Positions 53,679 through 62,760 of a DNA stretch of 64,000 bases are shown piece by piece (the stretch's first letter is position 1; each line of letters starts with the position of its first letter). A model generated the notes under the pieces. That model was given only the letters and a program-made list of their open reading frames with translations, was not told the DNA's origin and did no database searches. The DNA comes from Acidimicrobiales bacterium (GTDB lineage: Bacteria > Actinomycetota > Acidimicrobiia > Acidimicrobiales > Aldehydirespiratoraceae). Both the position numbers and the translations under genes were made by a program. The stretch lies in NCBI GenBank assembly GCA_029246685.1, contig JAQWMR010000019.1, forward strand, positions 62,001 through 126,000. The letters are read 5' to 3'.

Positions 53679-54611
53679 ATGCACACGGTCCTCGCCGGCG
53701 GTGTGGGAGCAGCGCGCTACCTGCGGGGCGCGCTCGAGGCGTTCGATCCGACTGAGGTGACCGCGGTTGTCAATGTGGGCGACGACGTCATGCTGCACGG
53801 ATTGCGCGTCTGTCCGGACCTCGACACCTGCACGTACACGCTCGCCGGCGCCATCGACCCCGAGCGCGGCTGGGGCCTGGTCGACGAGAGCTGGCAGGCG
53901 ATGGCCGAGCTCGGTCGCTATGGCGGCGAGAACTGGTTCAGCCTCGGTGACCGCGATCTCGGCACGCACCTGTTCCGCACCCAGCGGCTCGACGCAGGCG
54001 CCTCCCTCACGGAGGTGACTGCGGAGATCACGTCGGCCTGGGGCCTCCAGTGCCGTCTCCTCCCGGTCTCTGACGACCCCGTCGAAACTCGCGTGACCCT
54101 GGCCGACGGTGACGAGATCAACTTCCAGGAGTACTTCGTGCGCTTGCAGCACGACGTTGCCGTTTCGTCGGTCCGTTTCGACGGTGTCGACGCCGCTCGG
54201 CCGACCGACGCCGCCATCGCCGCCATCGATGAGGCGACCACGCTCGTCATCGCGCCCAGCAACCCGATCGTCTCGATCGGCCCCGTTCTCGCGGTCCCGG
54301 GCGTGCGGGAGCGAGTCGAGGCCCGCCGGGACCGCAACGTGGCCGTCTCCCCCATCGTCGGCGGCAAGGCGCTGAAGGGACCAGCGGATCGGATGCTGCG
54401 AGAACTCGGCGAGGAGCCCACCGTCGTTGGTGTCGCCCGCCGCTACCGCGACCTCGCGGCCACCCTCGTGGTCGACGAGGTCGACGCTGTCCTCGTACCC
54501 GAGATCGAGGCCGCGGGCATGCGAGCGATCGCGATGCCGACGATCATGTCGGAACCCGGAGTGGCCCCGGCGCTCGCCCGGGCATGCCACGAGGCAGGAG
54601 GAACTCCATGA
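53679..54611 (+). CDS. fbiA: 2-phospho-L-lactate (phosphoenolpyruvate) transferase CofD/FbiA
   Basis: 310-aa enzyme joining the phospholactyl or enolpyruvyl moiety to 7,8-didemethyl-8-hydroxy-5-deazariboflavin (Fo) to give F420-0 or dehydro-F420-0. LAGGVGAARYLRGAL is the family N-terminus. NVGDDVMLHGLRVCPDLDTC carries the metal- and nucleotide-binding residues, and IAPSNPIVSIGPVLAV is highly conserved. The ATG was chosen by family N-terminus. The stop overlaps cofE as ATGA. Confidence 0.96.
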   Translation: MHTVLAGGVGAARYLRGALEAFDPTEVTAVVNVGDDVMLHGLRVCPDLDTCTYTLAGAIDPERGWGLVDESWQAMAELGRYGGENWFSLGDRDLGTHLFRTQRLDAGASLTEVTAEITSAWGLQCRLLPVSDDPVETRVTLADGDEINFQEYFVRLQHDVAVSSVRFDGVDAARPTDAAIAAIDEATTLVIAPSNPIVSIGPVLAVPGVRERVEARRDRNVAVSPIVGGKALKGPADRMLRELGEEPTVVGVARRYRDLAATLVVDEVDAVLVPEIEAAGMRAIAMPTIMSEPGVAPALARACHEAGGTP

Positions 54612-55309
54612 GCGGACTCCAGATCATTCCGGTCACAGGAATCGGCGAGGTGCGCCCCGGCGACGATCTCGCCGACCTGATCATCGCGGCCGAGACGGAG
54701 ATCGCCGACGGTGACTGCCTGGTCGTCACGCAGAAGGTCGTGTCGAAGGCGGAGAACCGCCTCATCGACATCGACCCGAACGACCCGCTCTCGCACAAGC
54801 CGCTCGTCGAGCGCGAGTCGGTACGCATCCTGCGTCGTCGCGGGGAGCTGATCATCTCCGAGACCGAGCACGGTTTCGTGTGCGCGAACGCGGGACTCGA
54901 TCTCTCTAACGTGGAGCGGGGCCAAGCGGCGCTCCTGCCGGTCGACAGCGACCGCTCCGCACGTGGAATCAAGGACCGGCTGAAGGCCCGAGCCGGCCAC
55001 GACGTCGGTGTGATCGTGAGCGACACCTTCGGCCGACCGTGGCGCCGCGGGGTCACCGACGTGGCGATCGGCTGTGCCGGCATCGCCGCGATCGTGGACC
55101 TGCGCGGGACAACCGACGCGCTCGGCCGCGAACTCATGGTCACCGAAGTCGCAGCTGTCGACGAGATCGCCGCAGCCGCCGACTTGGTGATGGGCAAGGC
55201 CGAAGGAATCTGCGTCGCGATCGTGCGGGGCCTGCCGGAGGAGTGGTTCCGTCCGAGCGGCGTGGTCGCGGAGATCGTGCGGGCGCCCGAAGACGACCTC
55301 TTCCGCTAA
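54608..55309 (+). CDS. cofE: Coenzyme F420:L-glutamate ligase CofE (FbiB N-terminal domain only)
   Basis: 233 aa. VTGIGEVRPGDDL, TQKVVSKAENR, SETEHGFVCANAGLDLSN (with the glutamate/GTP contact region) and SDTFGRPWRRGVTDVAIG are CofE hallmarks. It adds glutamates to F420-0. Mycobacterial FbiB carries a second, nitroreductase-like domain that reduces dehydro-F420-0; that domain is missing here. The reductase must be encoded elsewhere or another precursor route is used. Confidence 0.94.
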   Translation: MSGLQIIPVTGIGEVRPGDDLADLIIAAETEIADGDCLVVTQKVVSKAENRLIDIDPNDPLSHKPLVERESVRILRRRGELIISETEHGFVCANAGLDLSNVERGQAALLPVDSDRSARGIKDRLKARAGHDVGVIVSDTFGRPWRRGVTDVAIGCAGIAAIVDLRGTTDALGRELMVTEVAAVDEIAAAADLVMGKAEGICVAIVRGLPEEWFRPSGVVAEIVRAPEDDLFR

Positions 55310-55318
55310 CCGGATCGA

Positions 55319-56329
55319 CTACTCGAAGCCGTTGGGGTTCTGGCTCTGCCAACGCCAGTGGTCCGCCAGCATGTCGTCGAGATCACGGCTCGCCCGCCAT
55401 CCGAGAACCTCGGCGGCGTACTCCGTGGCGGCCCAGGTCTTGGCGATGTCGCCGGGACGACGGTCCACGATCTCGTAGGGGAGGTCCCGGCCGACGGCGT
55501 TGCTCGCGGCGGCAACGACCTCGAGCACGCTGTTGCCGACACCGGTGCCGACGTTGACCGGCGTTGCCCCCGACAGACCACCCGCGAGGGCGTCGAGCGC
55601 GGCTACGTGAGCTTCCGCGAGGTCCATCACGTGGATGTAGTCGCGCACCCCCGTGCCATCGACGGTGTCGTAGTCGTCGCCGAAGACGCGAACCTGTTCG
55701 AGGCGGCCGACCGCGACCTGCATGACGAAAGGCACGAGGTTGTTCGGGATGCCTTTCGGGTCCTCGCCGATCGTGCCGCTCGGGTGGGCGCCGACCGGGT
55801 TGAAGTAGCGCAACAGTACGACATCGAGCGGCAGCGCCTTCGCGGCGTCCACGAGGATCTGCTCGCTCATGTACTTGGTCCAGCCGTACGGACTCTCGGC
55901 TCCCGTCGGTGCCGCTTCGGTGACCGGGTTGGTCTCGGGCTGGCCATAGACGGTGCACGACGACGAGAAGACCAGGCGGGTCACGCCGTGATCAACCATC
56001 GCCTCGACGAGTCCGATCGTGGATCCGATGTTGTTGCGGTAGTAGTCGAGCGGCTTCTCCACCGACTCCCCCACCGCTTTGCAGGCGGCGAAGTGGATGA
56101 CCTCATCGATCTGGTGATCCCTGAACACCCGCTCGACGGCGTCGCGATCGAGCAGATCCGCCTCGACGAACGCCAGCGAGTCAGTCGTGAGGGCGCGGAT
56201 CGCGTCGACAGCCTTCGGCGAGGAGTTCGACAAGTTGTCGAGGATGACCACATCACGGCCGGCTTCGTGCAGCGCCACCGCGGTGTGCGAACCGATGAAA
56301 CCCGCTCCACCGGTGACGAGAGTGGCCAT
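55319..56329 (-). CDS. galE: UDP-glucose 4-epimerase
   Basis: 336-aa extended SDR interconverting UDP-glucose and UDP-galactose. GGAGFIGSHTAVAL (NAD loop), SSSCTVYG (catalytic Ser), YGWTKYMSE (Tyr-Lys) and LRYFNPVGAHPSG are GalE signatures, as is the HWRWQSQNPNGFE end. The ATG overlaps the manC stop in TGATG. Convergent with cofE, 9 bases apart. Confidence 0.95.
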   Translation of the reverse strand: MATLVTGGAGFIGSHTAVALHEAGRDVVILDNLSNSSPKAVDAIRALTTDSLAFVEADLLDRDAVERVFRDHQIDEVIHFAACKAVGESVEKPLDYYRNNIGSTIGLVEAMVDHGVTRLVFSSSCTVYGQPETNPVTEAAPTGAESPYGWTKYMSEQILVDAAKALPLDVVLLRYFNPVGAHPSGTIGEDPKGIPNNLVPFVMQVAVGRLEQVRVFGDDYDTVDGTGVRDYIHVMDLAEAHVAALDALAGGLSGATPVNVGTGVGNSVLEVVAAASNAVGRDLPYEIVDRRPGDIAKTWAATEYAAEVLGWRASRDLDDMLADHWRWQSQNPNGFE

Positions 56330-57333
56330 CAGTCGGACTCCGGAAGCTTGGCGCCGTCCAGCGCGGTGCCGGCCTCGACGAGGGCGCCATCGCCGATCAT
56401 CGTCATGCCGGTGATTCTGGCCCGTTCGCCGACGATCGCATTCGGCCCGACGACCGAGCCCTCGACGACGGCATCGGCGCTCACGCGGGCGCCGCTCGAG
56501 ATAATCGCGTCGCGCACAATCGCGCCGGCGGCAACAGAGGCACCGTCCATCACAACCGATCGTTCGACGATGGCGCCATCGGCGATCGACGCGCCCGAAG
56601 ACACGCCATTGACCGCGGCACCGCGTACTCCGTCGAGAAGATCCATCTGGATCTGCATGTAGGTCTGGGGTGTGCCCGCATCGACCCAGTAGGCATCGGA
56701 TTGCGCAGCCCACAGGCCACCGGCTTCCACGAGCGACGGGAATGTCTCCCGCTCGATCGAGACCTTCCGACCGGTCTCGATCCGGCGGATCACGGACGGT
56801 TCGAGTACGTACGTGCCCGCGTTGATCCAATTCGTGGGCGCCTCGTCGCGCGGCGGCTTCTCGACGAAGCCGAGCACCCTGCCATCCTCGTCGGTGGGCA
56901 CCACGCCGTAGCGGGACGGATCATCCACCGGCGTGAGGGCGATCGTGCCTTCGGCCCCGACTTCGTGGTGTCGGTTCCAGACTTCGGTGACATCCAGATC
57001 GGTGAACACGTCGCCGTTGATGACGATGAATGTCTCGTCGATGCCCGCCGCCTCAGCGGCGAAGCGGACGGCACCGGCAGTGTCCAGCGGCTCAGGTTCG
57101 ACGGCGTACTTCAGCGCCACTCCCGCGCACTCACTGTCCGGGTACGCCTCGTGGAAAACGTCTTCCTTGTAGCCGAGCGAGAGTGTGACCTCGTCGACGC
57201 CATGACGACTCAGGCCGGCGATGACGTGCTCGAGCATCGGTCGGTCGATGACCGGCAGCATCTGCTTGGGCGTGGTGAGTGTGAGCGGCCGCAACCGCGT
57301 ACCGAACCCGCCGACCAGAACGACAGCCTTCAT
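56329..57333 (-). CDS. manC: Mannose-1-phosphate guanylyltransferase (nucleotidyltransferase with left-handed beta-helix)
   Basis: 334 aa. GGFGTRLRPLTLTTPKQMLP is the nucleotide loop (N-terminal Rossmann-like domain), NGDVFTDLD carries the metal Asp, and FVEKP and WINAGTY follow. A C-terminal hexapeptide-repeat domain (about 250-330) contains ASIADGAIVERSVVMDGASV, in pieces. The architecture fits GDP-mannose pyrophosphorylase of the GMPP/RmlA2 type, at the place of Rv3264c relative to fbiA/fbiB. A glucose-1-P thymidylyl or uridylyl specificity cannot be excluded. It is coupled to galE. Confidence 0.88.
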   Translation of the reverse strand: MKAVVLVGGFGTRLRPLTLTTPKQMLPVIDRPMLEHVIAGLSRHGVDEVTLSLGYKEDVFHEAYPDSECAGVALKYAVEPEPLDTAGAVRFAAEAAGIDETFIVINGDVFTDLDVTEVWNRHHEVGAEGTIALTPVDDPSRYGVVPTDEDGRVLGFVEKPPRDEAPTNWINAGTYVLEPSVIRRIETGRKVSIERETFPSLVEAGGLWAAQSDAYWVDAGTPQTYMQIQMDLLDGVRGAAVNGVSSGASIADGAIVERSVVMDGASVAAGAIVRDAIISSGARVSADAVVEGSVVGPNAIVGERARITGMTMIGDGALVEAGTALDGAKLPESD

Positions 57334-57376
57334 GGCACCTCCCCGACGAAGCCGTCACGACGGACGGCCACGATTG

Positions 57377-58195
57377 TTACTCGCCGGACCCCTCGCCAGA
57401 CCCCTCGCCGGACTCGGTCTCGGTGTCGTCCGTGCTGGTGTCATCCGTCCCGGTGTCGTCGGTCGTGTCGCCGTCCGGGTCGATGATCTCGCCGGTGATC
57501 GGCGCGCCGGTGGTCGGGTCGAACTCCAGCGGAGCATCGGACGAGAGATTCAGCCCGGCACCGTGGGTGACGAGAGCAGCCTGCACGGTCTGCGACGGCG
57601 TGGGCATGTCACCCCCGACGGGGATCTTCGCGATGACGAGAACTTCGAGGTTCGCGAGCAGGCGGATCTGCGAGAAGTCGTCGGGGTAGATCGTGGACGG
57701 GTCGGTGTTGTTGCCCGGCGCATACCGAGCCACCTGGATCACGCTGTCCTCATCGCCGCAACCTGTGGAGTTGTCGATACTGGCAAAACCGGCCTCGATC
57801 GCCTCGATCCGGTCGTTGTTCAGCGTCAGGCCTGCAGCTTCCATGAAGACACCGAGATCGGCGTCCGTGCCGGTGGCCGAACTGTTGAACGGGTGCACGT
57901 GGATGAGCGAGTCGCCGTGGGTGTGGATGCCGTCCCCGCCGGCTTCGTTGAGCAGGGCGGGCCGAAGCTCGCCACAGTCGTAGATCTCATAACCGAGGTG
58001 CCAGTGGTCCTCGAGGAACGGTGCCACGAGTTCGTCGCGAGACGCTCGCGCCGCGATGACGAGGCCGATGCCGAGCACCACGATCAGCAGGACGAGCAGC
58101 GGGAATCCCCGCTCTCGGCGCTCACCGGTGCCGCGCGACGATGCCGCGGCCCGGGCCGCGCGTTGGACTTTCTTGGACGAACCTGCCTTACCCAC
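57377..58195 (-). CDS. Membrane-anchored protein with His-rich putative metal-binding domain
   Basis: About 272 aa. A basic cytosolic start is followed by one TM helix (about 31-50). The extracytoplasmic domain has DHWHLGYEIYDCG (H64, H66, C74) and GIHTHGDSLIHVHPF (H91, H93, H99, H101), a striking cluster that could bind a metal. Further on are a small folded domain (about 160-215) and an acidic tail of D/T/S/E/G repeats ending EGSGEGSGE. I have seen similar HTHGDxxIHxHPF proteins among actinobacterial hypotheticals but know no function. GTG at 58195 is preferred; TTG at 58204 is possible. It sits between manC and three glycosyltransferases. Confidence 0.78.
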   Translation of the reverse strand: MGKAGSSKKVQRAARAAASSRGTGERRERGFPLLVLLIVVLGIGLVIAARASRDELVAPFLEDHWHLGYEIYDCGELRPALLNEAGGDGIHTHGDSLIHVHPFNSSATGTDADLGVFMEAAGLTLNNDRIEAIEAGFASIDNSTGCGDEDSVIQVARYAPGNNTDPSTIYPDDFSQIRLLANLEVLVIAKIPVGGDMPTPSQTVQAALVTHGAGLNLSSDAPLEFDPTTGAPITGEIIDPDGDTTDDTGTDDTSTDDTETESGEGSGEGSGE

Positions 58196-58234
58196 GAGCG
58201 ACAACGCTAGCGGTCGGTGACCCCTTCGCTGCGT

Positions 58235-59455
58235 TCACTCCCGCAGTTCCTCGAACAGGGCGATGTAGGCGGTCGCGACGCCGGCCGGCGACACCCACTC
58301 CTCCACGAACGCCCGCCCCTGCTGCCCCATCGCTGCTCGATCCTGCGCGAGGAGTTCGGACAACCCGGCTGCGAACGCGTCGGCGTCATCCGGGGCGACG
58401 GCGATGCCCGCGCCCGTCGCCTCGACGACCCGAACGACCTCCGTCCCCTCGTCGACAGATGCGAGCACGGGGCGGCCGGCGGCGAGGATCGAGTACATCT
58501 TCGACGGCACCGAGGAGCGGCCCAGGCCGGTCCGTAAGGCGATGACGTGGATGTCGCCGGCGGCTAGGACCTCGGACAGGCGCTCGGGCGGTTGAAAGTC
58601 GACGAACACGACGTTGTCGAGATCCGCCGCCGATTCCTCCAGCCGGGGTCGAGTCGACCCGCCGCCGTTGATCACGAAAACGAGATCGTCGCGACTGCGC
58701 AGCGCACGGGCAGTCTCGATCATCAGCTCGAGCGGTTGACTGAACCCGAGGTTGCCGGCGTACATGACCGCCGTTCGGTCGCCAAGGCCGAACTCCGCTC
58801 GATAGCTGTTGTTCCGGTCGCCGGGTGTGATTCGTTCTGTGTCGACGAAGTTCGGGATAACACGAACGACCGTCCGCCCCTTCCCGGCGAGCTTCTCCTC
58901 GACGTTTGCGGCCAGGTCATCGCTGAGGACGGTGACCGCGTCGGCCCGTCGGTACGTGAAGCGCTCGAGCCACGCCAGCACACGGATCAGTCGCCGGTTC
59001 GTGATCGCGCCGACTTCGATCGCCACATCGGGGAAGACGTCCTGGATGTTGAAGACGAACGGCACCCGCCGCAACCGTGCCGCGATCCAGCCCGTCAGAC
59101 CGAGCGTGAGCGGCGGCGACATCGCCAGAACGACATCGGGACGCCGGCGGCGAAAGACCGAGACCAGCGTGGCCAGCGCGGTGAAGCCCGCGAACCCGAG
59201 TGCCCTGGCCGGAATGCTCGTCTTATCGGTCGGAAACGGATGGACGCGCGTGACCCGGCCCCACGCCGTTCGGGCGCGGTGGATGGGCCGGCCACCCCAG
59301 CCGTCCTCGATCGCGTGCGACTCGTACCACGGCAACGAGGTGACGACCTCGAGCTCGTGACCGGCCGCCACGAGCTGATCGACGATCTCCGTGATGACGA
59401 CGCCCGTTGGCGCGACATCGGGTTCGAAGTGCGGGCAGACGACCAGGATTCGCAC
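58235..59455 (-). CDS. GT4 glycosyltransferase (WcaI-like)
   Basis: 406-aa GT-B enzyme. N-terminal domain VVCPHFEPDVAPTGVVITEI and FNIQDVFPDVAIEVGAI are typical of WcaI/WbuB-type GT4 enzymes. The C-terminal donor domain has YAGNLGFSQPLELMIETA and GLGRSSVPSKMYSILAAGRPVLA, where the EX7E-type motif is replaced by PSKMYSI as in this subfamily. Likely acts on a lipid-linked sugar during polysaccharide synthesis. GTG start at 59455; the longer frame is low-complexity. Confidence 0.9.
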   Translation of the reverse strand: MRILVVCPHFEPDVAPTGVVITEIVDQLVAAGHELEVVTSLPWYESHAIEDGWGGRPIHRARTAWGRVTRVHPFPTDKTSIPARALGFAGFTALATLVSVFRRRRPDVVLAMSPPLTLGLTGWIAARLRRVPFVFNIQDVFPDVAIEVGAITNRRLIRVLAWLERFTYRRADAVTVLSDDLAANVEEKLAGKGRTVVRVIPNFVDTERITPGDRNNSYRAEFGLGDRTAVMYAGNLGFSQPLELMIETARALRSRDDLVFVINGGGSTRPRLEESAADLDNVVFVDFQPPERLSEVLAAGDIHVIALRTGLGRSSVPSKMYSILAAGRPVLASVDEGTEVVRVVEATGAGIAVAPDDADAFAAGLSELLAQDRAAMGQQGRAFVEEWVSPAGVATAYIALFEELRE

Positions 59456-59477
59456 GGGCGGCAGCCTCGCACACCCG

Positions 59478-60584
59478 TCAGTCGGTGGTCGACGCGTGCG
59501 CCGCTGCGTCACGCCAGACGCTGATGAGGCGCTCGGCCGCGTTCGCGGGTGCGTAGTGCTCGGCTCGATTCCGAGCGGCCTCCAAGTCGCCTGCCGGCGC
59601 GTTCAGCGCGTCGTCGAGCGCCGCGGCCCACGCCGACGGGTCGGGGTGGGCGACAACGCGTCCGGTCCCGCCAAGAACCTCGGCGACCGCCACCGCTCCG
59701 CCGGCGACCACGGGGATTCCTGCTCGCATTGCCTCGAGCACGGGCAGCCCGAAGCCCTCGTAGTCAGACGGGAAGGCCAAGACGCCGGCGGAGGCCAGGA
59801 GTCCTCGAAGCTCGGGTGCCGTCACCCGGCCGAGTCGCTCCACGGAGGCACCGACCGATTCGATCGTGCGACGCACCGCCGCCTCGGCCGAGCCTTCGCC
59901 GCCGGGCAGAGCGAGAACCACATCCGAGCGGTGGCGGGCGAGTTCGCCGACGGCTCGGATCAACACGTCGTGTGCCTTGTGCGGATGGGTGACCGCCGGA
60001 TAGAGGATCACGCGCCGGTCGGCGAACCTCTCGGCCAGCGCGGGGTCCACCCTGTCATCGTCATCCCAGGTGGACGAGACCGCTCGGACGCGGGTGGGTG
60101 GCACGCCGTACGCGTCCACGATGCTCTCACCGACCCACTCGGACGGCGTGGCGACGATCTCCGCCTTCGTGACCGAGCGGGGAAGCGCCCAGTTGAGGTA
60201 GCGCCGCTTCACCCACGAGAAGTTGGCCGGCTGATGGACCGGCTGGAGGTCGTGCACGGTGACGACGTGAGCCGGGCGCGCCGCTCGGAGCGCCGGAAGC
60301 CGACCGCCAAAATGATGCACGACATCGACGTCCACAGAGCCACGGGAGAGGGCCGTCGATTCCGAGAGAATCCGAAGCGGCCGAGACGCAGCCCCACTCA
60401 GCTTCGCGTCGCCCAGCGCCTTCAGATCCGGGTAGGTGCCGAAGAACGGCCGGCTGGCGAAGATCCGCAACTCGATGTCGTCCGGTTGGCGTTCGACGAC
60501 GGCTCGCACCAGCCGCACCGCGTACTCCTCGCTGCCCCCCACTCGGCCCGGCGCGATGTACGCGAGGTTGAGCATGACGCGCAT
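59478..60584 (-). CDS. GT4 glycosyltransferase
   Basis: 368-aa GT-B enzyme. GGSEEYAVRLVRAV near the N-terminus, VHDLQPVHQPANFSW, PHKAHDVLIRAV and the donor-site EX7E motif in PSDYEGFGLPVLEAM mark GT4. ATG at 60584 overlaps the upstream glycosyltransferase stop in TGATG. It probably adds a mannose- or rhamnose-type residue to an envelope glycan; exact donor unknown. Confidence 0.9.
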   Translation of the reverse strand: MRVMLNLAYIAPGRVGGSEEYAVRLVRAVVERQPDDIELRIFASRPFFGTYPDLKALGDAKLSGAASRPLRILSESTALSRGSVDVDVVHHFGGRLPALRAARPAHVVTVHDLQPVHQPANFSWVKRRYLNWALPRSVTKAEIVATPSEWVGESIVDAYGVPPTRVRAVSSTWDDDDRVDPALAERFADRRVILYPAVTHPHKAHDVLIRAVGELARHRSDVVLALPGGEGSAEAAVRRTIESVGASVERLGRVTAPELRGLLASAGVLAFPSDYEGFGLPVLEAMRAGIPVVAGGAVAVAEVLGGTGRVVAHPDPSAWAAALDDALNAPAGDLEAARNRAEHYAPANAAERLISVWRDAAAHASTTD

Positions 60585-61681
60585 CACGCGGTCGCCCGTC
60601 GGGAGACTGCCTCGGAATAGATCGCCTCGGTGGCCGCCGCGGTGGCAGCCCACGAGAACTCAGCTGCCCGCTCGCGGCCGGCCTCACCGAGCCGGACTCG
60701 GAGCGCATCGTCGCCCACGAGTCGGTCGAACGCGTCGGCCAACGCGTCCACATCGAACGGATCGACGAGCAGACCGCAGTCGCCGGCCACCTCCTCGGTC
60801 GCGGTGCCGGAACTTGTGATCACCGGCGTGCCCTGCGCCATGGCTTCGAGCACCGGCATGCCGAAACCTTCCTGGAGACTCGGATAGATGAATGCGTCGG
60901 CCAGGTCGTAGAGGACCGGGAGGTCCCGAGCGTCGACCTCCCCAAGGTGTCGAATCCCTGGCGGCGCCTCGGCCAGAAGGGCCGCGATGTCGACGTTCCA
61001 CCCACCCGAGCCCGCCATGATCAACGGCACGTCGGCGGTAGCGGCGTTGAGTGCAGCCACGAGTCCGGCCAGATTCTTGCGGGGCTCGGCAGCACCGACC
61101 CACAGAACGAACCGATCGGGCAGGCCGAACCGTTCACGGACGTAGCCGCGATCACCGTCGTTCACGGAGCTCGCCGTCACCCCCCACGGGACGACGCGAA
61201 GGCGGTCGGCGTCGAGTCCGGCGTCGCGACACTCGGCCGCCGTGGATTCGGACGGGACGATCACCCGGTGCGCCTCAGCGATCGTCAATTCGAGCGAGCG
61301 CGTCATGAAACGCACACCGCGCGGCGTGAAGTGTTCGGGCCGCCGGAGAAAGGCGAGGTCGTGGACGGTCACCACCAATGCGGCGTCCCCGGGAGGCGGG
61401 ACGACGCCGCCCGTCGCATGGACGACATCGACCGAACCAACCGCAGAGCGGAGGGCAGGACGGCGAAACCGGTGCCACGCGTCGTAGAGAGCTCGGCGAG
61501 GGAGACAATGGTGAACGACCGGCACGGTCGGCGAGGCCATGTCGTGGGCCGCGAACCGGTGAGCCGCCGCGATCCCGACCACATCCCACTCGGCACGCGT
61601 CGCCATCGCGTCCAACGTCCGCACGGTCGAGACGGCAGTTCCGCCGGGCACGCGGTGCCAGCTCTGTTCAACGACCGCCAC
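60584..61681 (-). CDS. GT4 glycosyltransferase
   Basis: 365-aa GT-B enzyme. VPGGTAVSTVRTLDAM (acceptor loop), VHDLAFLRRPEHFTPRG, WVGAAEPRKNLAGLVAAL and the EX7E motif in PSLQEGFGMPVLEAMAQGTP are GT4 features. I chose GTG at 61681 since it begins the first strand of the fold (VAVVEQSW) and leaves about 100 bp for divergent promoters. An ATG at 61789 would overlap the start codon of the fcl-like gene on the other strand. It is coupled to the next GT4. Confidence 0.87.
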   Translation of the reverse strand: MAVVEQSWHRVPGGTAVSTVRTLDAMATRAEWDVVGIAAAHRFAAHDMASPTVPVVHHCLPRRALYDAWHRFRRPALRSAVGSVDVVHATGGVVPPPGDAALVVTVHDLAFLRRPEHFTPRGVRFMTRSLELTIAEAHRVIVPSESTAAECRDAGLDADRLRVVPWGVTASSVNDGDRGYVRERFGLPDRFVLWVGAAEPRKNLAGLVAALNAATADVPLIMAGSGGWNVDIAALLAEAPPGIRHLGEVDARDLPVLYDLADAFIYPSLQEGFGMPVLEAMAQGTPVITSSGTATEEVAGDCGLLVDPFDVDALADAFDRLVGDDALRVRLGEAGRERAAEFSWAATAAATEAIYSEAVSRRATA

Positions 61682-61774
61682 GACCCGTCGGCGCTGTTCA
61701 GTATCGGCGGCAACGTCGCGGGGCACGGCCTGGAGTCTGGCACGAGCCGCAACTCGTGCGGCGTTGGCCGCGAG

Positions 61775-61780
61775 TACGCT
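61775..61780 (+). promoter_or_regulatory. -10 box of a probable leaderless fcl transcript
   Basis: TACGCT lies seven bases before the ATG at 61788, with no Shine-Dalgarno. Transcription would start at or next to the A of the ATG. Confidence 0.45.
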
Positions 61781-61787
61781 CCGAACC

Positions 61788-62747
61788 ATGATCAGATTTG
61801 AGCAGCAGCGTGTGTTCCTCACCGGCGGATCTGGCTTCCTCGGGCAAGCAGTGACACGAACACTCGAGGCTCGAGGCGTCACCGACATCGTGGCGCCGAC
61901 GAGCGCAGACGTGGACTTTCTCGACCGGGCCCAGACCGACGCGGCTGTCGCCGACGCGGCCCCCGACGTCATCATCCACATGGCCGCGCTGGTGGGCGGC
62001 ATCGGCGCCAACATGGAGAACCCGGGGTCGCTCTACCTCGAGAACCTGATGCTCGGCACGAACATGATCGAGGCAGCCCGAGCTGCCGACGTCGCGAAGA
62101 CGGTGGTCGTCGGCACGATCTGCAGCTATCCGAAACACACGCCGGTCCCGTTCCAGGAGACGTCGCTGTGGAACGGCTACCCCGAGGAGACGAACGCGCC
62201 ATACGGCATCGCCAAGTTGGCGCAGCTCACCCACCTGCAGGCGAATCGTCAGCAATACGGCCAAGTCGGCATCTACCTGATGCCCACCAACCTCTACGGC
62301 CCCGGCGACAAGTTCCATCCCGACGTCAGCCACGTGATCCCCGCCCTCATCCGCAAGTGCGTGATGGCCCGCGACGCCGGGGCGGACGAGATCGAAGTGT
62401 GGGGAACCGGAGGCGCGAGCCGCGAGTTCCTCTACGTGAACGACGCCGCCGCGGGAATCGTCGCTGCGGCCGAGCACTACGACGGACCGGAGCCGGTGAA
62501 TCTCGGCGCCAACCGCGAGATGCTGATCAAGGAGCTGGTCGAGATCATCGCCGAGCTCTCCGGCTTCGAGGGTCGAATCCGCTGGGACGACTCCCGCCCG
62601 GACGGTCAGCCTCGCCGCTGCGTCGACCCGACCCAGGCGAAGGAGCGATTCGGTTTCCTCGCCGCCACCGACTTCCGCGACGGGCTCGCCGAGACGATCG
62701 CCTGGTTCGAGTCCAACCGCGAAGCAGCCGAAGCCCGCCGCAACTGA
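61788..62747 (+). CDS. fcl: GDP-L-fucose synthase-like epimerase/reductase
   Basis: 319-aa extended SDR. GGSGFLGQAV, AALVGGIGANMENPGSLYLE (in pieces), GTICSYPK, YGIAKLA, PTNLYGPGDKFHPDVSHVIPALI follow the WcaG/Fcl order. In E. coli WcaG the catalytic set is Ser-x-Cys, Tyr-Lys and His; here the Ser position is Thr (GTIC), Cys is kept, and the His lies in SHVIPAL. It would use the product of Gmd (52685) to form GDP-L-fucose, competing with Rmd. A related heptose or deoxysugar substrate is possible. Confidence 0.82.
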   Translation: MIRFEQQRVFLTGGSGFLGQAVTRTLEARGVTDIVAPTSADVDFLDRAQTDAAVADAAPDVIIHMAALVGGIGANMENPGSLYLENLMLGTNMIEAARAADVAKTVVVGTICSYPKHTPVPFQETSLWNGYPEETNAPYGIAKLAQLTHLQANRQQYGQVGIYLMPTNLYGPGDKFHPDVSHVIPALIRKCVMARDAGADEIEVWGTGGASREFLYVNDAAAGIVAAAEHYDGPEPVNLGANREMLIKELVEIIAELSGFEGRIRWDDSRPDGQPRRCVDPTQAKERFGFLAATDFRDGLAETIAWFESNREAAEARRN

Positions 62748-62760
62748 CGAGCCGAGCGGC

